A DNA stretch of 64,000 bases from Chimonanthus salicifolius (GCA_013350335.1 CM023535.1:34008991-34072990); one strand, 5' to 3'. Shown: positions 35,090 through 47,599, numbered from the stretch's first letter. Made by a program: numbers and translations. Notes: a model not told the origin generated them from the sequence alone.

Positions 35090-38000
35090 CTGCAAAAGAA
35101 AGATGTGGTCAATCAGTCATCCCATGAATATCAAACACCAAATCATGAATTGAAAATCTTCCATCCATCATGAGTTTAAAAAGTAGGATCCAATTAGAAA
35201 AGGGAAATTGAGGACTAAAATGAATTCAAAGAAAATGCCAACACTGGTTTCCATGCATCTCATGTGAGATCTCCTAGAAACCTTAAATTCTGACATGGTC
35301 TCATTGCTCATGAACTAATTCCAAGATGTGATACAAGTTTGGGAGGTTCAAACAGTTCAACCTGAAGCAGTAGTGATGCGGAGCATTGTCTAAATCTTGA
35401 TTTGAAGATTAATTATTTATTTGTTTTATTTAATCAGTTTATTTGTTTTATTTAGTTTATGAGTTGATGTAAATTTTTGTTTATTTGAGGGCAGTTTAGT
35501 AAGTACTGTAATGGGGGGTATTTTGGTCATTTTCATTATGTTTTATTATAAATACTCTATGTGGCCTTAGGGCATTTTTGATGAATGACTGAAGGAACGA
35601 ATGTTTGTGGCGAAAAACTCCTCCATGCGCAACTTGTGTTGGTGAGAAGCCCACGAACCTCGACGAGAAGCGGAAGGCGGCGAGAAGCCACCAGATCAGG
35701 TGAGAAACATTTTCCAAAATCCAGGTACCTATATATCTCTCTCTAGTCTCTTCTCTTTTCTCTCCCCTTTCTATATTTTTTCTTCTTTTGGTTACCCTTG
35801 ACCCACAAAACCCATCCCTACCTTTCGCAACCCCTTACCAGTCCAGATTCCCACTCTTTTCGCCACCTTACCAGTTCAGATCTACCCAGATCTGTCCCAT
35901 AGCCACTTCCGCCCTTCCTTTGTCCACTTTTCCGCCATTGCCAGCCCTTATAACCTTCCCAAACCATCGTCCCTTTCCCCTTCCAGGCCTTCGTTCCTCC
36001 CCTACAGCTCCCTCTCTACCTTCGCCTGCCCCTTGGGTTCCACCTACACCTGTCGTTCCACCAAAACAGCCCCCATACACTTTCCCTCTTGTGTCCATAA
36101 CCTTTTTAACTCCTCCGTTGGTGTCGCCACTTGTCCAAATACCTTTCCCCTTCTTCGCAGCCAGCCATACATCCCTTTAAGCCCATCGCCTATACTCCTA
36201 AACCACACTTCCCTTTGCCGTTACCTAACATGGAACCCATACCTATCGCACAAACCCATCTCCAGGCCCCTTTAATTAACTGTGACCCATTAGCATTTTC
36301 CTTAATTACTAAACTGACATTTAACAACCATAGACCCATTTAATCCCTTTAAAGACATTAGATTCTTACTATTTGCATGATTATGTGTCGTAAACTTTAT
36401 ATTAATTAATTGCAAACATTAATTTGAATTTAATTTCAGCCCATTTTAGATTTAGGGTATATTATTTTCATCCCTTTTTAATTTTTAGGGAATTAAATTA
36501 GACATTTAGGGTTACCCTATCCCTAGTCCTGATTCAAGTAGCCTCCTGGTGCATGGTCTTGAAAAATTTTAGGTTGTCCATATTCAGAGGATTATATTGG
36601 GAGGTGGGGGTTGGAGAGGGGAGAGAGAGAGAGCATGGGATGGAACTACTTAACAAATGTTATGAAGTACATGCATACATTGTTATAGAAAAACTACAGC
36701 ACAAAAATAACTATATATAGAAGAATATAACATCAATAAATTGGACAAACCTCATATGAAGTCAGATGTATGCCTGACTTCAGCTGGCTCTTCAACTTAT
36801 CGAAAATCATTTGTATTTGATAAATAGAAAAATTTAGAGTGAAATTGAAAGGGATCTGCACTTTTTGCAAAAGGAATCCACTCTGTGGAGGGATAATAGT
36901 AATTCCTCCTGAAAATTTCAGCACCTGAAAGAAAGATGGATCTCCAAACAAGGAAGGAGTCAAGTGGAGAGTTGACTGCTGTACAATCAATGATACAAAG
37001 GATGACCTCAGTACACTTAGCCCAGCTGAAGATATAGGTGAACTTTTAGGATATGGCCAGACCCCAAAGACCACAATCGTCCAATTTGATCCAGGTAAAG
37101 GTTCTAGAGATGAAATAAGCACCTGTTACGTTAACATGTTAAGAGTACAGAAAAGATATATAACAGCAGAGAGAAAGAGAGGGGGGGGAGAGAGGGGGAG
37201 AGAGAGAGAGTATACCACAGAATTTGGAACACCAACTTCTTCAAATATGTCATACTCAAGCTTCAAAACATTTGCTTCCAGCAGAGGGACCAGCTTTTGT
37301 AGTTTAAAGCTTGCCATTATAGGAGCTGAATAGCATGAAAGAAGACTTTGAACAAATATACATATGGAATACAATGTCATTTATAAAGAAAAATTATGAA
37401 GTACCAAATTACAGTGGAACAAGCGTACAAACACATTAATACATCCCCAGCCACATTAGAAAAAACAAACAAATGATACCCATATCAGGCACATGTAACA
37501 GATTGCTGTGCCATGATTCTATGGAGAACCTATGTGTTGTAGATATTGTAGTAGCGTGAAAAAAAAATTCTTTTATGGAAAGATCTCCACATGTTTGTGC
37601 AGTCACTCAGACAACTATATTTGTGATAGTTGACTTGCCTTTTATTCTTATATTTTCTCTAAAAAAGACGTCCTTGTACAGTACCTTTTACATCAATATA
37701 CACATTATTTCTTTATCCAAAAAAATAAATAAGTTCACACCATAACAATATCTACAACACTTTGCACATGCATATTCCCCATTAGCTGCCTCATACACCC
37801 ATATGTTTGTAACATTTAGTAACTCAAATTTTTCATGAGAACAATTGCACAGGGAAATTCATCAGCAACCTTCATCTATTGTCATTATTCTTTAACCTTT
37901 TTAAATATTTAAGTGAAAATTTGCATACATACATCTTATCCAAAGTACAGAACCAAATCAACCAAAATATATACATATAGCCATATCAAGTATCTGTACC

Positions 38001-41000
38001 ACTTTTTTCCTGCACATGCACCAAGGCTTGGTTCTAACGCTCTAAGCATCATGTAATGTGGATAAGGTGAGCAAATATCGACAAGAGTAAACCTAAAGAT
38101 GAGGGCAGCCCGTACATCTTTATTTCTTTAATGGCATTTTTGTTTACTGCTCAAAAAAAAAGATGAGGGCAACCCACATGACATTGATCCAAAATCCTAT
38201 CTCAAAATCATGATCATAGATGGAATCCTGATCAAATAGTGTTGACAATTCCCTTAAACAATCATCATGATGAGGAAACTGTCTCCATTATGGTTTTGTG
38301 CACATCAATGCTATTTGCCTCTCTTATGCCACCTGATGCAATTGAATAGTGTGACAGATCTGCATAGCAACAAGTAGTGAGGTATCTGCTTCCTAAGCTC
38401 TAAATCCATAAACAAGCAACTATAAGACACTTTGATAAGAAGACAAGCATCAATCATGTAAAGTGAAAGTCTAACCTTTACACTGGGCTAGACCTCAATC
38501 TCAGGCCCCAGTTCTTTGGCTTTCAGACAAAATTAATGAAACAATACAAAAACTACTAACCGGCTTTTTTGGTTTCAAAACAAAAGCAAGCTTTAGGGAT
38601 AATCTGAGCCATCAACCCAACATAAGAAATGTTTTAGCTCGAAGTTCAACATAAGAAAATGCTAAAAAGAATTATAAACCTTTAACTTGTAACCCTCCTA
38701 AACTACAATAAAGGGCATAACATCTTCGATAAAAGTAAAAATTTGCACATACTTTATCATGTTGGAAATTCCAAAGCAGAGTTCTAAATATTGGAATCGG
38801 TCATTGGCTCACTAGGGACTGAATCTTATATCGACCAAGGGGACGTGAATTGGTTGAAAAGTGACTAAAATTGGCAAAATTGCCGAGTCCTAACCGAGGC
38901 AATCAAGTTGTCGTATCAATATTGCCCAAGTCCCCGGCTCAACCAATCTTTAAAACATTGCATGTAAGCTAAGCTAGTATTATAGCATATATATAAAACA
39001 ATACACTAGTCAGCATAAATTGGATGTCACATGCTAAATGTCGAAAGTATCATTGTAGAGATAGGAATCGTCATTACCATCATTATCGTCATCATTATCA
39101 TAACATCACCTCATTATCAAAGCCTCGTCACATCTATTAGAATCAGCTTTGTCACTTCAACTTCTCCTTTCATCCATGTTTGTTGTGGCTACGTTATTTC
39201 ATGCCCTAATTGGATTCCTTTTTCTCCTATTGCCTTGAACTTGTAAACCCTCAGCTCCTTGATCCACATGTTAGAGCCACCGTAGACGGCATTCTGTCAT
39301 TTTATCTATGACTGGAGCCTAATATAGATTATAACTTTGTATACTCATCCTAATTCTATCCTTTATCTCCATACACTATTTAGCCTACACATTTCAGCCA
39401 AGTGTACTTTGCCTTCTTATCTATGTGGCACAACAAATGACTCCATTCAACATCCAAGACTGAGTTCCATCTTATAGAATAAGTCGTCCAATCAAATTTT
39501 GTTTTAACAATTTCAAAAAAAAAAAAGGTAGTTCACCAACAAACTTCAATGTCCCCCAAGTCCCCAACAACAACCATATTTCTGTAGATACACCATCAAT
39601 TCCTCATACCCTACATTTTTTTTAATTATTGCTAAGGCCATCATAACTTTAGTAATCCCTTAATTTAGTGTTGATTCATAAACTATAACCCCACAGAATC
39701 TAATGTAGGAAACGCAAAGCTTACAAGAAATATTTAGCATTTTCATTTTTATTTTTATTTCTATTTTGTTCGATCCTATCTAGGATCCAGAGTCCATGTT
39801 TTAGCAAGGAAGCCAGGTCGGTGGCTTTCCTAGTTTAGTTTAGGAGTCCGAATAAGATTAGAAGTTGTAGAAGATGCAAACCACTTTCGTGGCTTTCCTA
39901 GTTGAGTCCTTTTCTATTTCAAGTTTCTAGTTTTCTTATAAATACTATGGTTATAAGCAGAGGGACATCCCTCATACGAATTTATGAATTAAATTAAAAT
40001 TATTCCAGAGTATTTTTACCTTTTATCCCTATTTTCCCCTTTCTTCCTTCGTTGCAAACGATTCTATCTCTTCCTGCCTAGTTGCAGGTGTGCTTAAGCA
40101 TCATAATCGGCATCCAATTGTTCTCTAAAATGGTTTCTCCATATGTCCTTTAACACTTATTCTTTCACTGAGACCCTTTGACTTTCATCTGTAATTCACC
40201 TAATGCCATTAAGATCTCTACTTTCCTTTTCTTTAATCTAGGCAAGCTTATTGATATACTCCACAACCTTACTTGAACAGGAGCTATAGGATCATACTTC
40301 TACATCCTTCGGTTCCAAGGAAATAGACCATTAAATCTAGTGGAGAATCGTGACCATGCAATAAGAGTGTGATTAATGGTTGAGATATGCCTGTCAGGTC
40401 CCAACCATAAAAGAATGTTCTCAGCTAGAGTGGTTGTTCATTTGTCTGACAGGTTGTATCAACAAGCATATAGATATACTCCTCTACTACCTTAGCTCCA
40501 ACCAAAATAAACCAACCATCATATGCTTCGTAGCTATTCTTGTTGTTTATAACCCTCCTTTCTATAACGTATATCTCTCCTGGTTGTAGATACTTCATGT
40601 TTTCTGCCACTCCTTGAAGAATGATTCTTATCTTCAATAGCCATTTGAACATCCATATTTCACCACTATGTTCCCTCATGTGTATAACACTTCTTTTTTC
40701 TGGACCCTCCAAGCACATCTTTAAATCTCCATTCCAATCTTGTTGGACTTGATAAAAAAAATTTGAGAATAGTGTGTCCATCCTTGTAACGACCTGCCTC
40801 GTTAACACAATATTGACCGCTTTGGGCCTAAATGGGCCCTCCACGGCTTTGATTTAGAGTGTGCACCCATACACACACCCCAAAAGGCCTTATGCTAGAA
40901 GGGGGAGGCGGCTCATCTTATATACCATAGCATATTCAACTCCCTGGGCAGTATGGGACCTTTAGTCACCTCACTGGCATTTTTCTGTCCCATGTTGCCC

Positions 41001-44000
41001 TCACGCACAGAACACCCTCAAGGTGTGAGGTATTTCAATCCACCCCCCTTAAACTAGAGTCGTCCCCATCTCTATCACACCATAACCCACACTAAGTCCG
41101 AGAGTTGAACCATGCTTTGATACAATTTGTAACGACCCGCCCCGTTTAACACAATATTGTCCGCCTTGGGCCTAAATGGGCCCTCGCGGCTTTGCTTTGG
41201 AGCATGCGCCCATACACACGCCCCAAAAGGCCTTGTACTAGAAGGGGGAGGCGTCCCATGTTAGATACCACAGCATATTCAACTCCCTGGGCGGCATGGG
41301 ACCTTTAGTGCCCTCACTGGCACTTTTCTCTCCCATGCCGCCCTCACACACACAGAGCACCCTCAAGGTGCGGGGTATTTCAATCCCTGCATGAAACTCC
41401 ACCAACTTATTCATTATCATTCGTAGAAACATGATGAAGTAAAATATATAATGACAGATCTTGTGCTAGATATTTGCAATATCATGTACATCACTTTCAC
41501 TGTAATGACCCGTCCCTCCAACACAATATTGTCCACTTTGGGCCTATACGCATGGGCCCGCACAGCTTTGCATTGGCGAGTCAACCCAAGGTTGCTCCCA
41601 AAAGGCCTTGTGGTAGAAGGAGAGAAGCTCCATCTTATATACCAGGGAATTTCCATCACTCTAGGCGATGTGGGACAAGGAATTCAAGCCCCTGGCGACT
41701 TTTTGTCCTCTCCCACATGCCCACACACACGGGGTATTACAATCCACCCCCTTAGAACCAGAGCCAGCCCCAGCTCTGTCCACAGCACAGACAAAGAGTT
41801 GAACCTGACTCTGATGCCATTTTTAACGACTTGTCCCTCAAACACAATATTGTCTGCTTTGGGCCCACACACACGGACCACACAACTTTGCATTGGTGAG
41901 TCAACCCAAGGATGCTCGCAAAAGACCTTGTGCTAGGAGAGAAGCTCCATCTTATCTACCAGGGAATTTCCATCACTCTAGGCGATGTGGGACAAGGAAG
42001 TCACACCCCTGGTGACTTTTTGTCCTCTCAAACATGCCCACACACATGGGGTATTACATTCACTGGTTCACATACCAAACATACATTGAAGCCAACCAAA
42101 CCAAGAACAAAATGAATCTCACAAAAGGCTAATTGTATATCTTTCTAGTGGTCACTATTGAGCTTAAAATAAATAAACGGGTATACACTTAACCTTTTCA
42201 CTTTATAGATATCAGAATGATGTAGTACATATTGACTAAATGTCACACAAGACAAACCTTCTTGTCATGTCCTTGGGACACTGGAACATAGGGTTAGGTA
42301 GAAAGATCTCTTCAATGATCAGGTTTGGTGAAAAATAATCCTTGTTGGATGATGTATCTATGGATTAAAGGACCAAGAGATTGTTGACGTAAACTTATGG
42401 TGATAAAATCTATTGGTGAATATCACTTGAAACTAGATGCACTTTGCACATGTACCAACTCACTGGCAAAAGGGTCGGTTGTCGGATTTGGTTTCTAATG
42501 AAGACGATGGTCAACTTTAAAGCCTCTTTAAGTCTTCAAATAAATAAAATAGCAAAAATAGAATACAGCTCAAGCCACAGTGCACTTGAGAAAACTCGAA
42601 TCACATAGTTGCCTGTAAAATCAAAGAGTCCCTTAGATCTCTTCTCCCTTTCCAACTGCAATTGAAGTTTCACACTAACTTTGGGCAAACGGAAACTCAA
42701 CGGAGGTCTTGAGTTCAATTCACGCTCAACACTCCTTTGGGCCACTCCCTGTAGTTGCTTACCTGATCTATGTGGGATTGGGAGGCTTACACATGGCCAA
42801 AGGACTAGCCGGGTTAAAATGCCCCATGTCCAAATACAAGTGAGACCCATAGACACCTTGATCATCAAAAAAAAAATACAGACCTGAACTTAATTTCACT
42901 CAAGAAATATAAGAAAAGGCCAAAATCTCACTGGAAAAATCAGCACCTTGTGAAATCCACAATGAAACTGAGTTTCCAATGAACAGAATTGCAATTGCTT
43001 GAATTAAAATTTAAGTATGCAATTTGGAAATACCAATCAGATCTGAAACATTTAATGCATAATTAGAATGTATGCTTGCATGAATTTAAATTCAATTAGA
43101 AACAAAACTAAGGCTAGAATTCAAAAGAAAACAACAAAAAACTTAATAGTATGTACCCAAAGAGACTTTTCTCCTTAATTGCTTCAGCTCAAATCTGGTG
43201 TGTGTGTTACAATGGAAAATTAGCCCTTTTTTAATAAATGATGGTTGAAGAGAGAAAAGGAGAAAATTAAGGAAAATTGGCGTGAATGGGTGGTACTACT
43301 CCTAAGGTTTGTTAATTACAAAAAATAACAATAGAGTTCTCCACCATTCTCTAACCTGATTTAGAAAATTAGTCATAACTTTATTTACGTAGATCGAATT
43401 GTGCAAATTTGGGTTTGTTGTAAATGTTATTTAATAAGCTTTCCAATGAATCCAATTTTTATAAAAATTTGATATCGTTTGATACTTTAAATATACACTT
43501 GTAAAGTTACACCATGTTTTTTGCCAATCCGTGAGTGACATTTATTACATCATCACTAAAAATAAAAGAGATAAATATCATAATTATCCTTGGCTTGAGC
43601 AAATTTGCTAGGGCTTCTCGTTTGGTCCTTAATTCCCATCCAAACTCTTGTTTCCAAGTTAGAAAGGAAAGGAAGAATTAGGATTTCTCTTGTTAGGTTT
43701 TCCTTCAACTCCTCCTTGTAGCCATATAATGGCCCCCTTTCTTGGATTGAGTTGAGCTGAAAATCCATGGGCTGAAGCCTTAACCCATCATACCAGCCTA
43801 TGAGCCAATTATTTAGACAATTTGGGCCCAATGGAAGCCATATTGGACCCATTTTGGTACCTCTTAACTTTCTTGGCACATGTCATTCTTGAGTTCAATT
43901 TCATATTGCCGCCGTGTGTTGCTGGAGGTTCCCTCGTCAGTTTCACTAGAGATGCACCTCACGAAAAGATGGAATGTGTGGTTGGCCCTGAAATCAAATA

Positions 44001-47000
44001 GCACTTTAAACTTCTTTACTAAACAAGCCTATTACCTCATCCCTTGTTTGCCTATTTTCTGACCCATGCAAACAAAATATTGGCACAACTGTCTAAAATA
44101 ATCAATTTGAGCAGGGATCCCAAATATCATGAAAATGGAATATGAAGGTATGGATTAATGCCACAAAACAACCCAACGTGACAACAGCACTCTCAAACAC
44201 ACAGGTATTTCAACCATTCCCATTTACCGTTCCCTCCGTTCAAGACACCAGAAGAGTCATTTTCTTGTTCCAACGCAAGTTCTTTACTCTCAGTCATCCT
44301 CATAACAGCCTACTACAAGACAAATCCAGTCAATGTTTCTTTATGCTGCACAAAACTTGCTAGTGTTATTTACCTTCCGCTGCTGAAAAGAACCAACAAA
44401 ATGATTCAGTTCAACTGGTTCACCAGATTCTGTAATAAGAATGAAACTCGGGCATAACATGCCAAAGATCGGCTCGAAGAAAAGATTACAGGATTAATTG
44501 TGGGACCAGATCCATTGAAGTGCTCCTTACTAGAAAAGCAGTTCAATTAGGACAAAAAAAAAAAAATTAATAATTAGCCCCCTCCCCTGCCTTTTGTTTT
44601 CCAACTCTGATCTGATTTTATTTTATTTTTGAATGGTCAACTCTGATCTGATATTGGGGCAACAAACGAGCATGGCAAGTGGAAAAACAGCTCTAAGATA
44701 ATGAATATGGATTTCCAAATGAAGAACAGGACATGTACAATGATTGCCAGTAACATTCAAAAAAAAATAATTAACATTCAAAAATAAAAACTGCTGGAAT
44801 AGAAATTTGAAAAAAACTACGTGTAAGCCATTTCAATAAAGAAATCCCACAGAGCTCAATCAACTAAAATCCCTATTGAAGCTTCACCCTCCCCAGTAAA
44901 AACCTTAAGCGCCATCATTACAATTCAATTAACTTGATGCAATGAAACAATGTATCCTGCAGACCTCCCTAAGAACCATACTGAGAGCAATACAGATAGG
45001 AAGAGGAAAGAAAGAAAGAAGCGAAGTTCTGATGCAGGACAACTAATAGGGTGACCCTAAATGCCTAATGTTGTCCCTAAAAATTAGGGATAAAAATAAT
45101 GCACCTAAAACTAATATGGGCTGAAATTAACATTCAATTAATAAATGTAACTAATTAATATAAAATTTACCACAAATAAATATGCAAATACTATGAATAA
45201 GATGTGAATGAAAAGTAGAATGAAATGACTTAAAAGACACGTGACACATGGGCTATAACTTAGGCCATATAAGGGATACGGATGGAATGGGATGGCTTAG
45301 GGCAACCATGAAGGAACTAGGAAAGGGCTTTCTGGACTAAAGAAGGGGCTGCAGGGTAACGGAAGTTCCAGCTAGTGAAAGAGGGCTGCGGCAACAAAAG
45401 GGGACAGATCTGGGTGGCTTAAAGGGGACGAAGGTGAAGAAGGAGAAAAGAGAAGAAGACAAGAGAGGGGTAGAAGGGAAAGAGAAGTACCTGAATCAGA
45501 AGTAGGGCCTCTCGCCAAGCCTCACACCGTTGCCTCACGCTAAGGAATCACTCCCAATCGCACCAATCACAGGTATTTTGCGAAAACTTTCTCAAGCTTT
45601 TATTCATTCAACTATATCTCCCAAAAACGGGATTACATAGGTATTTATAATAATCTCAAAGCAAGAAAATAGTAATACCTAAAATTAGAAACATTTAAAT
45701 ACTTTCAAACGAAAATAATTCACTGAAAGTAGAAAATTCTAATTTCTAATTACTACAAACCCTATCTAAAAATAAAATACGAAAATAGCAATAATCTGAA
45801 AAGGGAAGGTGCTGAAATGCACCGCATCAAGTTCCCTTAGCCGGAATAAAGTCTAAGAAATTTTTAATTCAAACCAGTTTATAGGGGCTTTAATAAATGC
45901 TTACCCACCATAATGTGCATAAATTTCAAAAAACTATTGACATCCTAATCAATGGAAAGGATAAATATTGTTACGATTCCATTCACAACACTCATGTCAT
46001 TCAAATATATACAAGTTAATATTAACTCAAAAGAAAAGGAAACAAACATTTCCATGTAAAAGACAAAGGCATAGTCAATCAGAAACCCAAAATCACGAAA
46101 GGAGCTGAAAAGCCATCAATTCAAAGCAGTAGTGCTGCCAATAAACCCTTAACAAACAATAACCGTAACCTATCAATTCAGAGAAATACCTCTCAAGTTT
46201 ATACCAAGTCAAAAGAAAACATGTTAACTACAGAGCCCAAAATTATCCAAGTAAAGCACAAAACCAATAACATTAGAATCAACCAAAACCTGTGAGAAGC
46301 TGATAATTTGTAATTCAATCCAATACCGCCGCTGCCCAAAAACCAAAATAATCTCAAAAGCTCTCTGAGTAATTAATGATTCCATAATTCAAATAAGCTC
46401 CATCCATTATTTGAATCAATAGAAAGCTACATTTCATTCACTCCAGACCACGGAAGATTAAATTATTCCAGAAAATCTCAATGGTCCCAAGTTCTCAAAT
46501 TTTCCAACTATTCAAAGTTACACCACCAACAAGCGCTAAAATTGCAACCTCAATTGTCCATCAATTTGAAGCAATTTCACCAGCTAGAAGCATTCTAACA
46601 GCTTCGAAGGACTTCTTCAGAATCAACCGAACACCTAAGGCTCTGGTTGGATGGATGAAAAAGGAAAGTAGTTTCCTTGAAATCCATTTTAAACTAAAAT
46701 TTCTAAGACTATTTCCAATTTTAGTTAGAAATGATTGTTTCCAAAAAGATTTTTGCTTTCCATGCAACCAAATAGTGTGTCCAAAGTCTAGAAAACTAAA
46801 GCCAAGATCCATCACTTCAAGGCAATGCCAGTGGCTCTAAAACCCAAGTAACTCCAACACCCCATACCTCCACCCGCTGCCCAAACCACCCAAAGAAGCC
46901 CAAATTCACTAAAAAAAAAGATGCAGACGAGTGCCGGGCCAATACAACGCAATGCTACTAGATACAGACTACAAAAACCACCCAAGAAGCCCTCAAAGGA

Positions 47001-47409
47001 GCCCAACTTTCTACCATTTCAAAGTAACGCCACCAATGCACCGCCCAACCCAATTAACCAAAGAAAAGAAAGAAGATGCCGAAGCTAAAGACAAGATCCA
47101 CCAATACACGACAATGCCATTGCCATTTCCAAAGAGCACAAAAAACTGTTCCAAAGACGCTAAAATCGCTCAGATTTCCCAAATCTCACCTCCAAACTGC
47201 CCATCCAGCTCCAGATCTCCTCGATCTCCTCTCAAGAAGGGAGGCAACCAAAAGATGCCTGAAAGCAGCACAGCGACGCCAAAAACAAGCACGGAAATGC
47301 ATCGGATGCCGACGAACTTCCGGATCTCGCACGGATTCTTCGCATCTTCGTCGGAAACCTCGGCGGGCGCAGGTGTGGAAAGCGATTGCTCTTCCTCGAC
47401 CTTTCCCAT
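34325..47409 (-). CDS. Host gene: DUF7036-type plant membrane protein (four exons)
   Basis: Join of 47190-47409, 37216-37325, 36751-37122 and 34325-35089: 1467 bp, 488 residues plus stop. All three introns have GT...AG ends and the phase is kept at each junction. The product starts MGKVEEEQ, has one hydrophobic segment (about 33-57), a conserved-looking extracellular part (74-300) with SLEPLPGSNWT and GGITIIPPQSGFLLQKVQIPFNFTLNFS-type blocks, a seven-His run (334-340), a Pro/Ser-rich tail and a hydrophobic C-terminus that could be a GPI signal or second membrane segment. From memory this matches the plant family DUF7036 in length, order and wording. Its biochemical role is unknown. It is the only gene here with an intact, spliced reading frame. 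Confidence 0.85.
35374..36536 (+). mobile_element. Solo LTR in intron 3 of the host gene
   Basis: Starts TGATGCGGAGC and ends CCTGATTCA. It is flanked by perfect AGTAG duplications (35369-35373 and 36537-36541). A TATA box (TATAAATA, 35547-35554) gives the orientation, antisense to the gene. It shares its 3' portion (about 36390-36530) and ends with the inverted copy at 45030-45839. No internal domain is present. Confidence 0.85.
36751..37122 (-). CDS. Host gene exon 3
   Basis: 372 bp, 124 codons in phase 0, from acceptor GTAACAG to donor TATGAG|GTTTGT. It encodes the best conserved part, from LISSLEPLPGSNWT to LKSGIHLTSYE. Confidence 0.88.
37216..37325 (-). CDS. Host gene exon 2
   Basis: 110 bp, from acceptor CTATTCAG to donor GTG|GTATAC. 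It encodes MASFKLQKLVPLLEANVLKL and DIFEEVGVPNSV. The first two bases complete the codon begun in exon 1. A GA-rich microsatellite (37170-37210) follows the donor within intron 2. Confidence 0.87.
38096..38171 (+). mobile_element. 52-bp retroposed 3' fragment with target duplication
   Basis: The 12-mer AAGATGAGGGCA occurs at 38096-38107 and 38160-38171. It brackets a segment ending TTTACTGCTC followed by A's, like the 3' end of a plant SINE or LINE. This is the signature of a severely 5'-truncated target-primed insertion. Confidence 0.65.
39701..40103 (+). mobile_element. Solo LTR of the outer-stack family
   Basis: About 400 bp, collinear with the inverse of 14410-14805. It starts TAATGTAGGA (for TGATGTAGGA) and ends with GATTCTATCTCTTCCTGCC, GTTGCAGG and ...GCATCA. 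The flanks GAATC/TAATC match at four of five bases. The divergence from the stack LTRs suggests an old insertion. Confidence 0.78.
40795..41382 (-). mobile_element. TRIM element A
   Basis: Two ~250-bp direct repeats (40795-41037 and 41128-41382) start TGTAACGACC and end ATTTCA. They flank a 90-bp core with a Met-like primer site (minus strand, just left of 41128) and a purine tract (minus TAAGGGGGG). The flanks ATCCT/ATCCC match at four of five. A complete terminal-repeat retrotransposon in miniature of 588 bp, with no coding capacity. Confidence 0.82.
41501..42058 (-). mobile_element. TRIM element B
   Basis: Same family and orientation as TRIM A, 118 bp away. LTRs lie at 41501-41741 and 41822-42058. 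The 80-bp core has the primer site GGCATCAGAGTC on the minus strand and a purine tract. Flanked by perfect TTCAC duplications (41496-41500 and 42059-42063), so it inserted on its own rather than by tandem duplication. Confidence 0.86.
42690..42880 (+). mobile_element. SINE-like fragment
   Basis: It has a B-box-like GAGTTCAATTC at about 42711, then TTGCTTACCTGATCTATGTGGGATTG-type SINE body words (in pieces) and the 3' end TTGATCATC followed by ten A's (42869-42878). No clear A box or target duplication was found. It is probably 5'-truncated. Confidence 0.45.
44374..44429 (-). other. Exon-like island in intron 1
   Basis: On the minus strand a 56-bp open segment lies between TTATTACAG and GTAAATAAC, a good acceptor and donor. 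One frame reads SGEPVELNHFVGSFQQRK. It does not fit the host protein between exons 1 and 2: 56 bp would break the frame. It may be a decayed exon of another gene or a cryptic exon. Confidence 0.3.
45030..45839 (-). mobile_element. Solo LTR in intron 1 (sense to the gene)
   Basis: 810 bp. The plus strand starts TGATGCAGGAC and ends ACCGCATCA, flanked by perfect AGTTC duplications (45025-45029 and 45840-45844). It is an inverted relative of the LTR at 35374-36536. A TATA box (minus TATAAATA, 45642-45649) gives the orientation. Confidence 0.85.
47190..47409 (-). CDS. Host gene exon 1
   Basis: ATG at 47409, 73 codons plus one base. It encodes an acidic cytosolic N-terminus and a membrane anchor (about residues 33-57, CISVLVFGVAVLLSGIFWL). 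The donor is GGAG|GTGAG. This ATG was chosen because the peptide from it matches the family start, and a TATA box lies about 115 bp upstream. Confidence 0.87.
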
Positions 47410-47520
47410 GCTTGGATCTATATCTAGTCTCCATTTCCGGAATCTTGCCCCAAATTTGGAGAAATGTCTTCCATTTCTGCAGAAAAGAGAAGGAGAAAAC
47501 GAGAGCCCTTTCCTATGCTT

Positions 47521-47530
47521 GTATTTATAG
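47521..47530 (-). promoter_or_regulatory. TATA box of the host gene
   Basis: The minus strand reads CTATAAATAC about 115 bp upstream of the ATG. That implies an ~80-nt 5' UTR if transcription starts ~30 bp downstream. A GA-rich tract (47535-47585) lies just upstream. Confidence 0.7.
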
Positions 47531-47599
47531 AGGGTCAGAGGGAAGAGGGAAGAGGGGGAGGGAGAGAGGAGAGAGGAGAGGGGAAAATGCAGGAACCGA

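Larger units (their letters stand above)
37326..47189 (-). other. Intron 1 of the host gene, 9.9 kb, filled with transposons
   Basis: Bounded by the donor at 47189-47188 and the acceptor at 37327-37326. It contains a tiny retroposed fragment (38096-38171), solo LTRs (39701-40103, 45030-45839), two TRIMs (40795-41382, 41501-42058), a SINE-like piece and a cryptic exon. The remainder (for example 38172-39695, 42064-42650, 42885-45024, 45845-47189) is AT-rich. It has no recognised gene, apart from a repeat-like stretch near 43290-43890. Confidence 0.8.

Noticed and set aside
35788..36180. 130-codon Pro-rich ORF in intron 3
   Set aside because: It lies wholly within the solo LTR at 35374-36536. 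Composition reflects C-rich LTR DNA.
36030..36343. Overlapping plus ORFs of 70-80 codons
   Set aside because: Overlapping frames in C-rich LTR sequence, with no splice or family support.
40425..40844. 139-codon minus ORF next to TRIM A
   Set aside because: Partly inside the TRIM LTR. The rest has no recognised motif. A decayed repeat is possible, but I could not support a name.
41101..41130. TRIM copies as a simple tandem repeat of four units
   Set aside because: Primer sites and purine tracts fall only between units 1-2 and 3-4, and each pair has its own target duplication, so they are two elements.
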